NCBI RefSeq assembly: GCF_029227915.1
Contig: NC_079879.1
Span: 9,794,001-9,858,000 of the forward strand
DNA: 64,000 bases
Origin: Hydractinia symbiolongicarpus
Taxonomy: Eukaryota; Cnidaria; Hydrozoa; Anthoathecata; Hydractiniidae
Direction: 5' to 3'
A program made the translations under genes and the position numbers. Below the pieces are notes generated by a model. It did no database searches, had not been told where the DNA came from, and saw only the letters and a program-made list of their open reading frames with translations. How positions within the stretch are numbered: position 1 is the stretch's first letter; every line of letters starts with the position of its first letter. Below, piece after piece: positions 35,460 through 46,000 of this stretch.

Positions 35460-36243
35460 TTCGTTGTGGCTGTACGGAACTCCTCCCAATTGGCTTTGCT
35501 AAAGTTCCAACGAGGAATTGGTGTTGTTGGAGTATATTCGATCAGCGCAGGGTGATGTATGACCGTAGGTCGGTGCTGAGACTTCGGAAAGTTCCCAATA
35601 ACGTTGTGAACCGGGTATGGTAACGGACTGTTGATGTCATGTGTGAAGAACGTTAAGTCCGGGTTCGTGAAAGTATTCCATGCTGCCGAGTGAAATGTTT
35701 TTCGTTGGTTTGGGTCATAGAGTAACTTTAGGTCAATCGTATTTGACCATTCGTGTAGAGCTTCACCGTCAGGGTTATTTCGAGCGTAACCCCAGGTTGT
35801 GTGATGGCAGTTGAAGTCTCCCGAGTATATAGCTGGGTGTTCATATCGAGAAGGTGGTTCGAAAGGAGCGTTTGGTGGCTTGTAGAAATCCGAATGGAAA
35901 TTTCACCGTTTATTGAGATAGTAATCCATTCAGTCTCGCTACCGTCTCTGCTTCGTCCAATCGGAGTAGCGGGCAGATCGCTTCGAAAAAGTGTGGCGAT
36001 TCCATGTTTTGCGTGGTTAATAGAGTCAATAAGAGTGTAGCCATAGATCTTTAATTTCTCGTTGCTGGTTGCACGAGATTCCTGGAGTAAAATAACAGAT
36101 ATCGAATTGTCTGTTGCAATTTTCTGGATGACTTCGCATTTCGGTCTCGTAAGGCCTTCAACATTGATTTGAAGGATAGCAGGACCAGATGGTTCGTGTA
36201 GCTTTGGACTATCAGATGGACTCTGCTGTTCTGGATTTGGCAT
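35460..36243 (-). pseudogene. LINE endonuclease domain, frameshifted
   Basis: Starts at an ATG (36243). The early part is open to about 35890, with ILQINVEGLTRPKCEVI and ISVILLQES (the catalytic Glu region). A shift near 35885 moves the frame; the next stretch, with YSGDFNCHHTTWGY (the conserved SGDFN region), is open in another frame. Exonuclease-endonuclease-phosphatase fold typical of LINEs. Confidence 0.8.
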
Positions 36244-36497
36244 TAGTTTCCAAGTAAAGTACCGGTACTTACAGGGTGGACCACGAGAAGGTTGCCAATA
36301 CCCACCCCAAGAGCAGAATGTAAAATAGTAGAACAGAAGAAGGACATTGTTGTTCTCTTCCCATTATGTAGTACTTGGCAATGAGGATAAGGATTTTTTT
36401 GGTGCAGTTAGTAGGGCGTTGTTTATGGTTTGCTTCAAATTTTTCTTCTTCTTTGTTATTCCACAAGAGTTTGTTTTTGTTGTTGTTTTGATTGAAA

Positions 36498-36635
36498 ATG
36501 GTGAATAACATTCTTGGCTCTATAGAACAGTTTGACGTTAAAGTAGAAGATTCGCATGCATATGCTGAAAAAATAAAGAAATACTTCCCGTCTAACGACA
36601 TTGCTGATGAAAAAAAACAAAAAAACGCGGTATAA
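36498..36635 (+). pseudogene. gag N-terminal fragment of a Ty3/gypsy element
   Basis: A 45-codon frame reading ILGSIEQFDVKVEDSHAYAE and KYFPSNDIADEKKQ, the typical start of gypsy Gag (GxIExF ... Y ... FxxNDIxDExKK). It ends in a stop within AT-rich DNA, and no LTR or pol follows. Isolated relic. Confidence 0.6.
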
Positions 36636-36639
36636 TTAT

Positions 36640-38276
36640 ATCATGCTGAGGGTACAAAATATATTTAATAAACCTTTTTTTTCAATTATCGCGCATATAG
36701 AGGGAAAGTTATAAGAGGGTGAAATTTGCCATCAGGATGACAATGTAGGCCTTAGCTCATTTGAAACATTTGAAACAAGCAAAACATTCAACAGTTGATT
36801 GTTAATTAATTTAGTATCGAATAAACATTTACTGAGAGTTTAGGCTGTTCATTTTTAGTTCATTTTTTCCAAGTTACGTCGACGATACGACAGCATACAA
36901 CCAGGTAAATCAGTGTTGACAACATTGATCTAAAAACACACTTCTTTCCTACAACATGACGGGACAACTTCCAACATACGAGATCGACAGTTGTCAACAT
37001 CATTTTATGTACATACTGATGTAGGAAACTATAGTTTTTCCGAAATAACAGTACAACTTTTCGATGAAATATTCGATAAAAAGCGCACAAGACGTAATTT
37101 GAAGATTAACTGCACATTGCTGTATTCGACATGTACGCCATATCTCAAAAAACGCTTTAAAAGACTTTCGGATATGAGTATTAGTTAATGTTACGCCTTA
37201 CAGCAAACGAAATACGAAAGATATTTCTAAACTGTTTAGGATTCCATGTCTACAATATTCCAGTAAAGTTCTTTTTATGTAACATGCAAGTGGTTGCATA
37301 CTATTCTATTTTCAGTATCGCGCGTCATCAAAATATTGCAAGGTTTTCTAATCATGCCAAGATTTTTTTCTGCTTAACCTTACTGAAGTAAACGATGTGC
37401 CGCAGTGAATAGGCCACGATGTGAGTATTGTTACGAAATGACCTGCTGAACGGAAACAGATCGTTGGAGCGAGCGTAACACGGGAGTGCTGATATGCGAC
37501 CACGAGTCGAAATTGTCTGCTCCGCGCAATAAGCTTTACCACGAAAGTTAATAGACTATGAGAACGCAGAGGAATTAAAATGAACAAATATGGCAAGAAA
37601 TTTTAGATAATCAAAAAGATTAAATTAACCTCATAATTACATTTAACAGTTCATTTGATTTTACACTGATTTGCACAAATTCCAGGTATGAAAGTGTGTG
37701 AGATCAAGACCACCTAAATACAGTGTAGCAGGCCATTAGGTGGCCTGCCATCATAAATGCCATCAATTTATTGGGTTAATTTTTCACCAAAGAATACAAG
37801 CCTTAAGTTTGGATGAAGAAGGAGAATGTTTTTAAGAGCACTCCAGGAAGCTAAGTGGCAGTTTCGGTTTTACAATTAGCTAGCTGGTTATTAATTAAAC
37901 TTAGAAAAAAAAAACCAAATAAAGCCTTATGAATGCTTTGAACAATGATTACTGTCACACTTTTGTGCTAAATGTCATATTTTAAACGCATGGAGAACAG
38001 TCTCACAAAAAGATGAAATAATCTAAGTTACAATATAAATTGCGTATTTCATTTCACAAGCATACAAAAATAAAAAATGTACATTATCAAAATTCGTTAC
38101 AAAGTCTTCCAATAAAAGCTATTTAATGTGCATATTTGTGGTTGCAACAAGCATCCCAAAGGATTGAAACCATAAAAGAAGTAATCCATAAAGTGTTATT
38201 CACGCCACATGGAACCTAAAAAAAATATGACAGTGGATTTTTATTATTTACATTAACTTAACAGGATAAATTTTGA
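36640..38276. other. no gene recognised; short hairpin at 37728
   Basis: AT-rich. The only structure I noted is GCAGGCCA-TTAGG-TGGCCTGC at 37728-37748, an 8-bp perfect stem with a 5-nt loop. Confidence 0.4.
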
Positions 38277-38339
38277 AATAAAAATATTATTACTGTGGAA
38301 AGTTTATCATTTCTTGAACATAATAGTTTAGTAGGCGAC

Positions 38340-38370
38340 GTTTCGGGAGATCCTTCTCCCATCATCGGGC
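38340..38370 (-). ncRNA. hammerhead-ribozyme-like motif, left Penelope copy
   Basis: On the minus strand: CCGATGA, stem GGGAG/CTCCC with a 6-nt loop, then GAAACG. It has the layout of the hammerhead core, except C where CUGANGA has U. Identical to the motif at 40935-40964. Confidence 0.45.
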
Positions 38371-38504
38371 AAAGTAAAATGATGTTGCGCATGTTTTTAT
38401 ATAATTGCAGAGGATCGAAATTCATAAAAATTAACCAATCAGAAACGAGCTGATAATTACAGTTAATTACGGTAATTAACATTTTCGGACCTGGATGTAG
38501 GTAA

Positions 38505-39026
38505 CTACTTCTTCTGTAGGGCTGGTAACCAAATCTCAGGAAGTTGATACGAGATGCTGTTTATGTGTTTGTTACGTTCTACACTGTTGATGGTTTCTTT
38601 AATCTTCCTGGCCGTTGTTCTGGATTCTCTGTCAATGATTTTCTTCTCATCCCAATTAAACTGATGACTTCTGCTCCAGCTGTGGTCCGCAATTTCGTTT
38701 TTCTTCACATCTCCGTTTCTCACTGCGCGCATATGTTCTTGTACTCGTTGCTTAAACTTTCTTTTTGTTTCGCCTATATACACTGCATCACAATCTTTAC
38801 ACGGGATTTCGTAAACAACATTGTTTTGCTCTTCCAGGTTTATTTTGTCTTTTGGTTTAGACAAAGTGCTTCTTAGGGTGTCTTTAGAGGTAAGAATGCA
38901 TTTGATCTTGGGTTGCCTTAAAACTCGACGAAGGATCTCGCTGGTACCTGGTACGAAGGGTAGGAATGCTGATGCGATAAATTCCTCTGATGTTTCCTTG
39001 TTGTCTCCGTTGCATCTTCTTTTCAT
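38505..39026 (-). CDS. Penelope GIY-YIG endonuclease region, left copy
   Basis: 173-codon frame ending in a stop at 38505. It carries VVYEIPCKDCDAVYIGETKR, that is, the GIY-YIG motif as VYEIPC ... VYIG with the inserted CxxC typical of Penelope nucleases, then R and EHMRAV. The protein is identical to that of the right copy. It is one frame away from the reverse-transcriptase piece upstream. Confidence 0.85.
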   Translation of the reverse strand: MKRRCNGDNKETSEEFIASAFLPFVPGTSEILRRVLRQPKIKCILTSKDTLRSTLSKPKDKINLEEQNNVVYEIPCKDCDAVYIGETKRKFKQRVQEHMRAVRNGDVKKNEIADHSWSRSHQFNWDEKKIIDRESRTTARKIKETINSVERNKHINSISYQLPEIWLPALQKK

Positions 39027-39085
39027 TTTATTTTCTACTTGCGTGATGACTTTATAACTGTATCCATTTGTGATTAATGCATTTC

Positions 39086-39409
39086 TTACACGTCGAATTT
39101 TATTTTCCTCTCCTGTTTGTCACTGACTACACTGTTGGCACGATTCAGTAATGAAGATATGACACTTTCTTTGCAAGATTTCTGATGGTTTGATTCGAAG
39201 TTAAGGTACTGGTCAGTGTGTGTTGGTTTACGATACACTGAAACTGAAATGGAACCATTCTTGCGTTTTACCAAAGTGTCCAGGAAAGCGATACTTCCAT
39301 CGTGTTCAAGCTCAACAGTGAATTTGATTTGTCGATGTAGGCCGTTGATGTGTTCATGGATTGGTCGAATTGGATTTCCCTGTTTATGAATTTTGGGTAC
39401 TATATTCAT
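39086..39409 (-). pseudogene. Penelope reverse transcriptase remnant, left copy
   Basis: Starts MNIVPKIHKQGNPIRPI, then jumps directly to HEHINGLHRQIKF and the C-terminal RT segment (FLDTLVKRKNGSISVSVYRK). The polymerase motifs are deleted between these two points (junction about 39359). The stop at 39086 lies at the same place as in the right copy. Confidence 0.85.
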
Positions 39410-40216
39410 AAACAGGGAAATCCAATTCGACCAATAGTTTCCTGCACTGGAACACCGTTATACAATCTATCAAAATTTGTTGCTTCCATCCTCAGCAAAT
39501 TCACAGCAAGTGACCACAGCAAAAACTCAAAAGAATTTTCGGAATACATCAGAGAAATAAAGATAGCAGACGACGAATGCATGGTATCATTTGATGTCAC
39601 ATCACTCTACACAAATGTTCCCATAAAAGACACCTTAAACATCATTAAAGACATTATCGAAAACGATGCTGCATTCGGTGAAAAGACAAAGATTCCAGTA
39701 CCGGATTTTCTGCGTTTGGTCGAACTTGTTCTAACCAAAACATGGTATCTGTTTAATAAGAACTTCTACACTCAAACAGACGGAGTTGCCATGGGAGGCC
39801 CTGCATCATCAGTAGTCGCAGAAATATACATGCAAGCACACGAGACAACAGCATTAGTCACATCAGACAGACGTCCAAAGGTTTGGAAAAGATTTGTTGA
39901 CGACGTATTCGCCATAATCAAAAGATCTCATCTAGAAGAGTTCCATGAACACATCAACGGCCTACATCGACAAATCAAATTCACTGTTGAGCTTGAACAC
40001 GATGGAAGTATCGCTTTCCTGGACACTTTGGTAAAACGCAAGAATGGTTCCATTTCAGTTTCAGTGTATCGTAAACCAACACACACTGACCAGTACCTTA
40101 ACTTCGAATCAAACCATCAGAAATCTTGCAAAGAAAGTGTCATATCTTCATTACTGAATCGTGCCAACAGTGTAGTCAGTGACAAACAGGAGAGGAAAAT
40201 AAAATTCGACGTGTAA
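39405..40216 (+). CDS. Penelope reverse transcriptase, right copy, 5'-truncated
   Basis: Copies element RNA. Conserved blocks in order: NPIRPIVSCTGTPLYNLSK; motif A SFDVTSLYTNVP; motif B GVAMGGPASSVVAEIYMQ; motif C WKRFVDDVFAI with both Asp; then SIAFLDTLVKRKNG and VYRKPTHTDQYLNFE, characteristic of Penelope-like elements. The true N-terminus is missing because the element is joined to the other copy here; an ATG at 39350 only reads through the junction. It stops at 40216, about one base out of frame with the nuclease, which in active elements is part of the same protein. Confidence 0.85.
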
Positions 40217-40275
40217 GAAATGCATTAATCACAAATGGATACAGTCATAAAGTCATCACGCAAGTAGAAAATAAA

Positions 40276-40797
40276 ATGAAAAGAAGATGCAACGGAGACA
40301 ACAAGGAAACATCAGAGGAATTTATCGCATCAGCATTCCTACCCTTCGTACCAGGTACCAGCGAGATCCTTCGTCGAGTTTTAAGGCAACCCAAGATCAA
40401 ATGCATTCTTACCTCTAAAGACACCCTAAGAAGCACTTTGTCTAAACCAAAAGACAAAATAAACCTGGAAGAGCAAAACAATGTTGTTTACGAAATCCCG
40501 TGTAAAGATTGTGATGCAGTGTATATAGGCGAAACAAAAAGAAAGTTTAAGCAACGAGTACAAGAACATATGCGCGCAGTGAGAAACGGAGATGTAAAGA
40601 AAAACGAAATTGCGGACCACAGCTGGAGCAGAAGTCATCAGTTTAATTGGGATGAGAAGAAAATCATTGACAGAGAATCCAGAACAACGGCCAGGAAGAT
40701 TAAAGAAACCATCAACAGTGTAGAACGTAACAAACACATAAACAGCATCTCGTATCAACTTCCTGAGATTTGGTTACCAGCCCTACAGAAGAAGTAG
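40276..40797 (+). CDS. Penelope GIY-YIG endonuclease region, right copy
   Basis: Nicks target DNA to prime reverse transcription. Motifs as in the left copy (VYEIPCKDC ... AVYIGETKR ... QRVQEHMRAV), identical protein. The frame is already open upstream of the ATG (…RRVRNALITNGY) and overlaps the RT frame near 40190, so one frameshift separates the two domains. It ends PEIWLPALQKK. Confidence 0.85.
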   Translation: MKRRCNGDNKETSEEFIASAFLPFVPGTSEILRRVLRQPKIKCILTSKDTLRSTLSKPKDKINLEEQNNVVYEIPCKDCDAVYIGETKRKFKQRVQEHMRAVRNGDVKKNEIADHSWSRSHQFNWDEKKIIDRESRTTARKIKETINSVERNKHINSISYQLPEIWLPALQKK

Positions 40798-40934
40798 TTA
40801 CCTACATCCAGGTCCGAAAATGTTAATTACCGTAATTAACTGTAATTATCAGCTCGTTTCTGATTGGTTAATTTTTTATGAATTTCGATCCTCTGCAATT
40901 ATATAAATACATGCGCAACATCATTTTACTTTGC

Positions 40935-40964
40935 CCGATGATGGGAGAAGGATCTCCCGAAACG
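40935..40964 (+). ncRNA. hammerhead-ribozyme-like motif, right Penelope copy
   Basis: CCGATGA (935-941), T, GGGAG-6 nt-CTCCC (943-958), GAAAC (959-963). Same plan as the motif at 28542. Known Penelope-like elements carry hammerheads at this place near the 3' end. Confidence 0.45.
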
Positions 40965-41589
40965 TCGCCTACTAAACTATTATGTTCAAGAAATGATAAA
41001 CTTTCCACAGTAATATGAATACTGAACAGACAAACCGAAATAATATCTTCAATAAAAATATTATGTCTTGGATTTTTTTTAATGTATTTCATAGAAATTT
41101 CATAATGACTGGAATGTTAAGCTTTTGCAGGTAAAAAAGGACGCCCATAAAAACTGAACCTACTTGGTGGTCCTTTTCGTCACAAAAAATACTCGAACCT
41201 GATTGGTTGCATTATTACAAGACGACATTACAAGACGTTGCCCCAACAACAGAAACGGCATCGATGTCGCTTTGATCAAATTGCCGGACGAAGAAAAAAA
41301 GAAAAAGGTGGAAAATCAACTAGTTTTAACTGTTTAATGAAAGGAAAAAAATCTGTAAAACGGTAAAATTCCATACCAAAAATTCAGAGGTACTCCAAAA
41401 AAATGACAATAGAAATTATTAAAATCTCAACAGAATGTGAATTCAGCAATTAAAACGGCTATAATTTATATTACAATAACTTTTGTTCGCAACAATTTTT
41501 ATCCTTACGTAGTACCTGTGAACGATACAGGGAGATTAACCTATCCAAACCCTTCACGAAGAAGATGAACAAGCATGTGCCATTAGTGT

Positions 41590-42185
41590 GACTCACGTGG
41601 TGATGTACCGGTTTCAATGAAGACTTACCGCACAAGGTTCAAAAGGCGGACACTGTTGATCTTGAAACGTTGCCTTTGTTTGAAGAAGACTCTAAATCAA
41701 GACTTTTCTTGGTACTTAGCGTTAAAGCGAAGGCACAGAAAACGTTTGAAATAACATGACAAAAACAAATTCCAGTTATTCACAATGAAAGTTGTCAAAA
41801 AGTCAACTCTTCTCTACAAACGTTTCAAATACCCTCACCCTACCCACCTAAATTATAGAAAGCTCTCATGAACGCGCGGTCTCGAATAAATGCTTTCGTC
41901 TCTCTATAAGAAGGGTCGTTCGTTGAGTTTTCCTCATGTAAACAACGTACAGGGGAATTGATTAACTATTAGGTTAACTACATTTCAAGTTAGTGAAATT
42001 ATAAAAATGAGGAATAAGCCGTCTAAAACGGACATTATTTAAAGCGGACACCATCTGTACCGGATAGCTTTATAAGACGGATAGTAGTACTTAAAACGGA
42101 TAGATCAAAGGCTAAACTGTTAAGCCAATGTCCCTATAAAGCAGACGGTTATAAAGCGGACACTCGAAAAAAACGGACAATTTCT
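41590..42185 (+). mobile_element. possible pogo/Tigger-type transposon end
   Basis: From 42010 to 42180 the words AAAACGGACA, AAAGCGGACAC, AAGACGGATAG and ATAAAGCGGACACTCG recur in the style of CENP-B/pogo-type terminal sequences (ATAACGGACA type). A 45-codon frame precedes it (about 41610-41758, with GFNEDLPHKVQKADTVDLET), which could be a transposase scrap but is not recognised. The rest of 41065-43059 has no supported gene. Confidence 0.35.
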
Positions 42186-43059
42186 TCGCATTAAATAAAA
42201 TTTATCACTTTAAAATGCTCCCTATAAAATTGAAATTATAAAAATAGAATGGTGACAAAAATGTTTATCAATGCTTTTATATATTTACATTTCAGACATT
42301 TTTTATATATTTCATATTTCATACTTAATTTCAATCAATAAAAGTTTTTCTTTGCCTAACAAGTAGTTGTAAATCGGCATTCTTTTTTTTGGTAATACAA
42401 ATAGGGTCATCGCAAAATTCATAAATTCTGTCATTATTAGACAGATCAAGATAACATCATGTAAAATTTCTATTTCGAAAGCGTGATTTAACGTTTGTTA
42501 CACTGTTTAATTTTTTCTACAAAATGTTAACCAGTCACAGTAACGAGAGAAAAATGTTTTTTTTCAAACCTAGCTTCTCAGATTTATTCAAAAAAATAAA
42601 ATGCTAAGTGAATTTGTAACTTTTGCAGATAAATTAAAAAAAAAAGCAGCATTGAAAATAAGTGATAATGACTTAGCGTTTTAACAATCTAACTTATGGT
42701 GCTAATTTTTCGTGCTTTGTGCGGAATGTGCCTAAAACTGCGAAAGATTAGATTTTTCCAATGCGCTAAATAATACCTACAAAAATTAGTAGTATTAAGG
42801 TAATAAATACAGATATTTCACAGTTCTAACATTTGTTAAAAATACATAGAAAATGAATATTCCTATTGTTTCTAATATGGTGATTAAAAAATAATGATAT
42901 TAATACTTACGTATGCTAGTTTTCGCGCATTTTCGCAAAATGTTTATTTGTGCGAGAGATATAGCACATTAATTTGCCATAACTTTCGCGCAAAAATTAA
43001 CACACGCGAAAGTATACTTTCCGAAACATTTTACAATTTATCTTGACGATGACTATGTC

Positions 43060-46000
43060 TTATTCAATTAGTGCTTCAGTTCGACTTTCTTTTTTATAAT
43101 TTACAGTATTCGGAAATGTACCAACAAATACAGCAATAAGTAATCCCAAAATGGCCAACAAGTAGAAGGCAAAATATTGGTTGAATGGAAACCCAAGTGG
43201 ATGTTTGTTTTCTTCGACATTCGCAACGTTTTTTAACGACCAGGAGAATATACTCCCAAATAATGGTGGACCGGCCATCCTAAAACAAACAAAACGAATC
43301 TTGTTTGCGTCATAATCTCCAAACGCATGCATACATTTTCAAAATTATTTTTAAAACCTTATAGTCATCATAAATATCAGTTGTATTAAAATGGAAAAAT
43401 CCACGTATTCGCGTGTGAGCAAAGTCGCCCCTGCTTTGCTGCTATTTTCAATACACAAATACAAAATATTATCATAGACACTAATATTAAATTATTGTAT
43501 TGTATTGTATTGCATTGTAATGCAATGCAATGCATTGCATTATATTGCATTGTATTGTAAATTATTCAGTGGCCCGTAAATAAATCCTCGGGTCCGCCTG
43601 TTCTTTATTTACCGCATTTTGTGGGTCTCGTTACTGCAGTTACATCTTTGCTTGACGCAGGCGTATACGGATATTATAGTATAGATTGTTGTTATGCTGT
43701 ATCGTATATGATGTTATACTAGCGGGGATCCGTCATTGTAATCTAGATGTAGCCAAAAAGCATAACCCTATTGGTGCCCTTTTAGTTGGTCGCTAACTTA
43801 TTTACAGCATATATTTTCTTGAACAATAGTCAAGCGGTTAACATATATAAAAGACAGTGGTTATTATATAAAAGACAAAAAATAATTTCACTGGTTTAAC
43901 CGTAGTGGTCATATAGCCATTATTAATGAGCTGGTTATTGAATGAGCAGTTCAGGTACATCTCAGATCATCTCAAGACATATAGCATGTACAACAAAGCT
44001 GTTGTGGGTATACTCTAGATGTTCAGGTATGTTCCAGATCATCTCAAGAACTAACATATATCAAAGATGAACTGGCACCCTACATGCTCGAGTATGTCCC
44101 AGACCATCTTAAGACCCAAGTGCAATAACGCGTTGAGAAAGATCTTGAGGCTCGCATATGTTCCGGTTAGATTTATGAATCAATCCATGTGCAGCAGCTT
44201 CTTGAAGAGCATCCACCTGCGCTCTGGTTTGTTGCTGATCAATAAAAGTGCCAAAAAATGAGCTGGCGGTCTACACGCTCGAGTATGTCCTAGATCATCT
44301 CAAGACCCATGACATGTACAACAAACATGTTGAGCTGATCCCCTGGTTGCTCAGGTATGTCCCGGACTGGTTCGTTACAACTTATGTACCGAAGAAATGT
44401 GTGCTAGATGATTGGTACGACGAGTATCCTCAGCGAAAAGCGCAGAAAGCGCAAATAAGAGACGAACCACCACCAGTAGCCATCCCGACAGAGTTCTAGT
44501 TATTTACTTTTCTGGAGATAAAAAGAGAAGTCTTGAATAGTTATGGTAGTCATGGCAGTATTTGGTAGTTAATGTCATAATACTTCTCGCCGCTGAATGA
44601 GAGGGGGATTAACGACATTTCATACAATAATCGAAAGACTCTCGGATAGGATTCGTGGTCTAGAGGAGTGGTGACACTACGCAGGATATTTTTTTTCTCA
44701 GGGGACATAAGATAAAGCGATGAAACAACAATGGGATGACTGTGAAGGTATACTTGTTGAGTATGATAGATGTAAGTGTTTGTGAAGAGTTATAGTGAAG
44801 TATAAAATGATGTGCTGGTCTTGTTATCAGGAGCATATCACTTAAATGGAGATGGCCGTGCATGCAACGATCTAGGTCTGTCCATGACTTGATGCTGGTT
44901 GGACCCTGAAACCCATCGAATTAAGAATACTTAAATTTGAACATAAGACCGTCAAGACAAAAGATTTTTACAGTGATGTCACTGCGTAGAATATCAAGGA
45001 TGTGAATATTGAAAACCTGGTCCTATGATACTATTCCTGCAAGACTCAATCCTTGAAATATTGGGAAGAATCAGAACCAAATCCAGGAAAAAAGGTACCT
45101 CAGGATCTTGTGAATGTACGGCAATCATCAAACTCGCAAGTGTTTATAAGCAAGGGCGTAACTACTATGCACAGAGTCATCTCAAAAAGCGCAAGTACAA
45201 AGAGTTCCCTAGTAACCTCGGCAACTCTGACGATGACGACGAATGTTTCCCTAAGCTGTAGTAGGGCAACAGAAGTTATGTAGTAGTTTGTGTAGGCTCC
45301 AGAGACATACACAAAAACACATAGAACAGACAAAATGCTTGCAATGTAAAGCTTGTAAGTTGGAAGAACAATCGTTTAAGAAACATAAAAATTCTGAAGA
45401 AGGAAGCGGCGAGCTTACGTATAAAAGGAAGATCAAGGGTGTTTAGGTTTGAACAGAAGAGTACCATCTGAAAATCCAAGATTAAGGATGCTGCAACACA
45501 AACTGATAAATTGACCATACTACATACCCTATGTAAAAAGTTGACACGAAGCAACGTACTGAAAGAGCAAAACGCATAGTCCATGATGCAGATCTACTAA
45601 GCTATTTAACTACAGGTTAAGCGATTGGTTCAGGAATTGGAACATGGTAGCTTGTCTAAAGAGTTCAGTAAGTTGTTGAGGCTAACAAAAAAACATCTAA
45701 GAGACCAAAATATGCACGATTTGGGGGTCAAGATTCGCCAATACTGTTCGACAATACTGTTTTCTATGTTTTAAGAGATTTTGACTAAGAGGTTTTGACT
45801 CTTTTGTGCCTTCAGACTTAGTCGTCCACAAGCATTTTGTCAAGCCTGCTTGGTCTAGACCTATATCTAGTGCAATGCCTGGCAGAGCTATGTGGAGTAG
45901 TGTCCCCAAAGCTGTTGTTAGTTGTTAGTCCAGCAAGTACGCATCAATGATTGTTACACCTAGTAGAGCATTGTCTCTACTTGACACATGACATACGTCG

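Larger units (their letters stand above)
33640..36262 (-). mobile_element. LINE (non-LTR retrotransposon), internally deleted
   Basis: Order on the minus strand: apurinic-type endonuclease, linker, reverse transcriptase ends, C-terminal zinc knuckle. This is the plan of jockey/I-group LINEs. About 2.6 kb remain. The endonuclease is frameshifted and the reverse-transcriptase centre is missing, so the copy is inactive. Further gag-like ORF1 was not found upstream. Confidence 0.88.
38277..41064. mobile_element. head-to-head pair of Penelope-like retroelements in one target-site duplication
   Basis: The left copy (minus, about 38291-39409) and the right copy (plus, about 39405-41050) are joined at their 5' ends. 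About 1.06 kb of the arms is nearly identical; I noted only two mismatches (near 38707/40595 and 38395/40909). The left copy lacks about 508 bp that the right copy has (39436-39943, the RT core). AATAAAAATATTAT, 14 bp, occurs exactly at 38277-38290 and 41051-41064 and looks like one duplication flanking the whole pair. Both outer ends carry the hammerhead-like motif. The near identity means a young insertion or gene conversion. Confidence 0.85.

Noticed and set aside
36269-36601. 110-residue minus-strand frame with a hydrophobic C-terminus
   Set aside because: Overlaps the gag-like fragment on the plus strand and the LINE 5' edge; no recognisable domain.
38821-39057. Matching 78- and 110-residue frames on opposite strands at 38.5-39.1 and 40.2-40.8 kb
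   Set aside because: Antisense shadows of the two identical Penelope nuclease regions.
45276-45584. Minus-strand Cys/Phe-rich frame of 102 residues
   Set aside because: Antisense to the repeat-protein relic; low-complexity hydrophobic composition and no splice support.
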